Part shown: positions 5,242 to 6,023 of the stretch, one piece after another | Numbering within the stretch: position 1 is the first letter of the stretch | How the letters are laid out: each line of letters starts with the position of its first letter | Source: Polynucleobacter sp. | GTDB lineage: Bacteria; Pseudomonadota; Gammaproteobacteria; Burkholderiales; Burkholderiaceae | Direction: 5' to 3' | NCBI GenBank assembly: GCA_023257325.1 | Contig: JALRCP010000160.1 | Span: 1-6,023, forward strand | DNA: 6,023 nucleotides | Notes under the pieces: generated by a model | The model's database searches: none | Told to the model about the DNA's origin: nothing | What the model saw: the letters and a program-made list of their open reading frames with translations, nothing else | Translations under genes and position numbers: made by a program

Positions 5242-6023
5242 ATGAAGTTTCTACTTACATCATGCTGGATGATATTTTCTATTTCTCTGGCTCAAGCAAA
5301 TGCTCAGATTCAGCATTGGACGCATTCAAGTGGCGCATTGATTTATTTGGTTGAGGCCAAAACCATTCCAATGATTGATTTGCAAATTGATTGGGCTGCG
5401 GGTTCAGTAAATGACCCTGCTGAAAAGCTAGGTTTGGCCTCAATGACTGCGGGCATGATTGATAAAGGCGCTCAGCTGAATGGCAATCGTATTTTGTCTG
5501 AAGCTCAAATTGCAGATCGCCTGGCTGACTTGGGGGCGAATTTGAGTTTTAGTGCGAGTGCTGAGCGTTCTAGCATGCGTTTGAGATCATTAAGCGATGC
5601 CCAGAAAATGAATGGCGCTATTGAATTGGCCAGCGCGATTTTAAAAGCGCCGATTTTTGATGCAAAAATTCTTAAGCGTGAACAAGAGAGAACTGTTGCT
5701 GCAATTAAAGAATCTGATATCAAGCCAGAAGTGATTTTGGCTAAAGAATTTGATCGCCAGATTTATGGTCGGCACCCATTTGCTAACTCCATCAAAGCAA
5801 ACACGATTTTGGCAATCACCCCCCATGACTTAAAGAATTTTTTTCAATCCAGATATGCTGCCAGAGGCAGCAAAGTAACGATCGTGGGTGATATTAGTCG
5901 CGCTGAAGTAGATTTAGTGATTGGTCGCTTAATGACTGCCTTACCGCAAAACCAACAATCACAACAAATTGTTCCTGTCGTGAGCCGCTTTGATTCATCC
6001 AAAGCAAGTAATCAAATTATTAA
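5242..6023 (+). CDS. Secreted M16 family protein, non-catalytic partner (3' end outside window)
   Basis: The frame stays open for 260 codons to the window end. A signal peptide is visible (MKFLLTSCWMIFSISLAQANA, probable cut after A21). The mature part follows the M16 N-terminal fold: GALIYLVEAKTIPMIDLQI (31-49), then WAAGSVNDP and GLASMTAGMIDKGA, which aligns with GVAHVLEHMMFKGT of the preceding gene. At the zinc-site positions it has S67, A70 and G71 instead of His, Glu and His, so this domain cannot bind catalytic zinc. Further M16 marks are LADLGANLSFSASAERSSM (94-112) and YGRHPFANSI (175-184). It starts one base after the upstream stop. By analogy with mitochondrial processing peptidase and bacterial paired M16 proteins, it probably supplies the substrate-binding half of a heterodimer; that role is inferred. 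The unseen C-terminal half could not restore the usual N-terminal zinc site. Confidence 0.9.
   Translation, partial: MKFLLTSCWMIFSISLAQANAQIQHWTHSSGALIYLVEAKTIPMIDLQIDWAAGSVNDPAEKLGLASMTAGMIDKGAQLNGNRILSEAQIADRLADLGANLSFSASAERSSMRLRSLSDAQKMNGAIELASAILKAPIFDAKILKREQERTVAAIKESDIKPEVILAKEFDRQIYGRHPFANSIKANTILAITPHDLKNFFQSRYAARGSKVTIVGDISRAEVDLVIGRLMTALPQNQQSQQIVPVVSRFDSSKASNQII

Noticed and set aside
1..6023. Novel defence, mobile or CRISPR-like system
   Set aside because: Every gene is a recognisable core gene, there are no direct-repeat arrays, integrases or transposases, and no foreign-looking segment was seen.

Overview
This window looks like chromosomal core sequence from a betaproteobacterium. 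The base composition is AT-leaning, and the protein sequences and gene neighbourhood resemble small-genome freshwater Burkholderiales of the Polynucleobacter type. That placement is by eye from motifs and gene order, not from a search. No mobile elements, tRNA or rRNA genes, or CRISPR arrays were seen. Nearly every base is coding: the only gaps are 71 bp (2845-2915), 21 bp (3810-3830) and 1 bp (5241).

Left block (1-1969, + strand): the 3' end of ctaA (heme A synthase), complete ctaB (heme O synthase) and a SCO1/SenC copper chaperone. Each junction is a 4-bp ATGA stop/start overlap, so this is a tightly coupled cytochrome c oxidase assembly operon. Two enzymes turn heme B into heme O and then heme A, and the third protein serves the CuA site. 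The SCO stop codon and the rpoH stop codon share the palindrome TTAA. A likely SCO terminator lies inside the 3' end of rpoH.

Middle block (1966-3809, - strand): ftsY (SRP receptor GTPase), then rpoH (heat-shock sigma factor sigma-32). The 71-bp gap between them holds the main regulatory feature of the window, a perfect CIRCE operator (TTAGCACTC-N9-GAGTGCTAA). It sits just downstream of an exact TATAAT -10 box and overlaps the expected transcription start. This implies that HrcA represses transcription of rpoH, stacking the two classical bacterial heat-shock circuits into one cascade. In the mRNA the same inverted repeat would form a hairpin that pairs the only Shine-Dalgarno-like bases ahead of the rpoH start.

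Right block (3831-6023, + strand): a pair of secreted M16-family peptidase genes 1 bp apart, the second cut by the window end. The first keeps the HxxEH zinc site. The second has lost it and is probably the non-catalytic partner of a periplasmic heterodimer. This pair diverges from ftsY across only 21 bp, and neither divergent start has a visible Shine-Dalgarno sequence.
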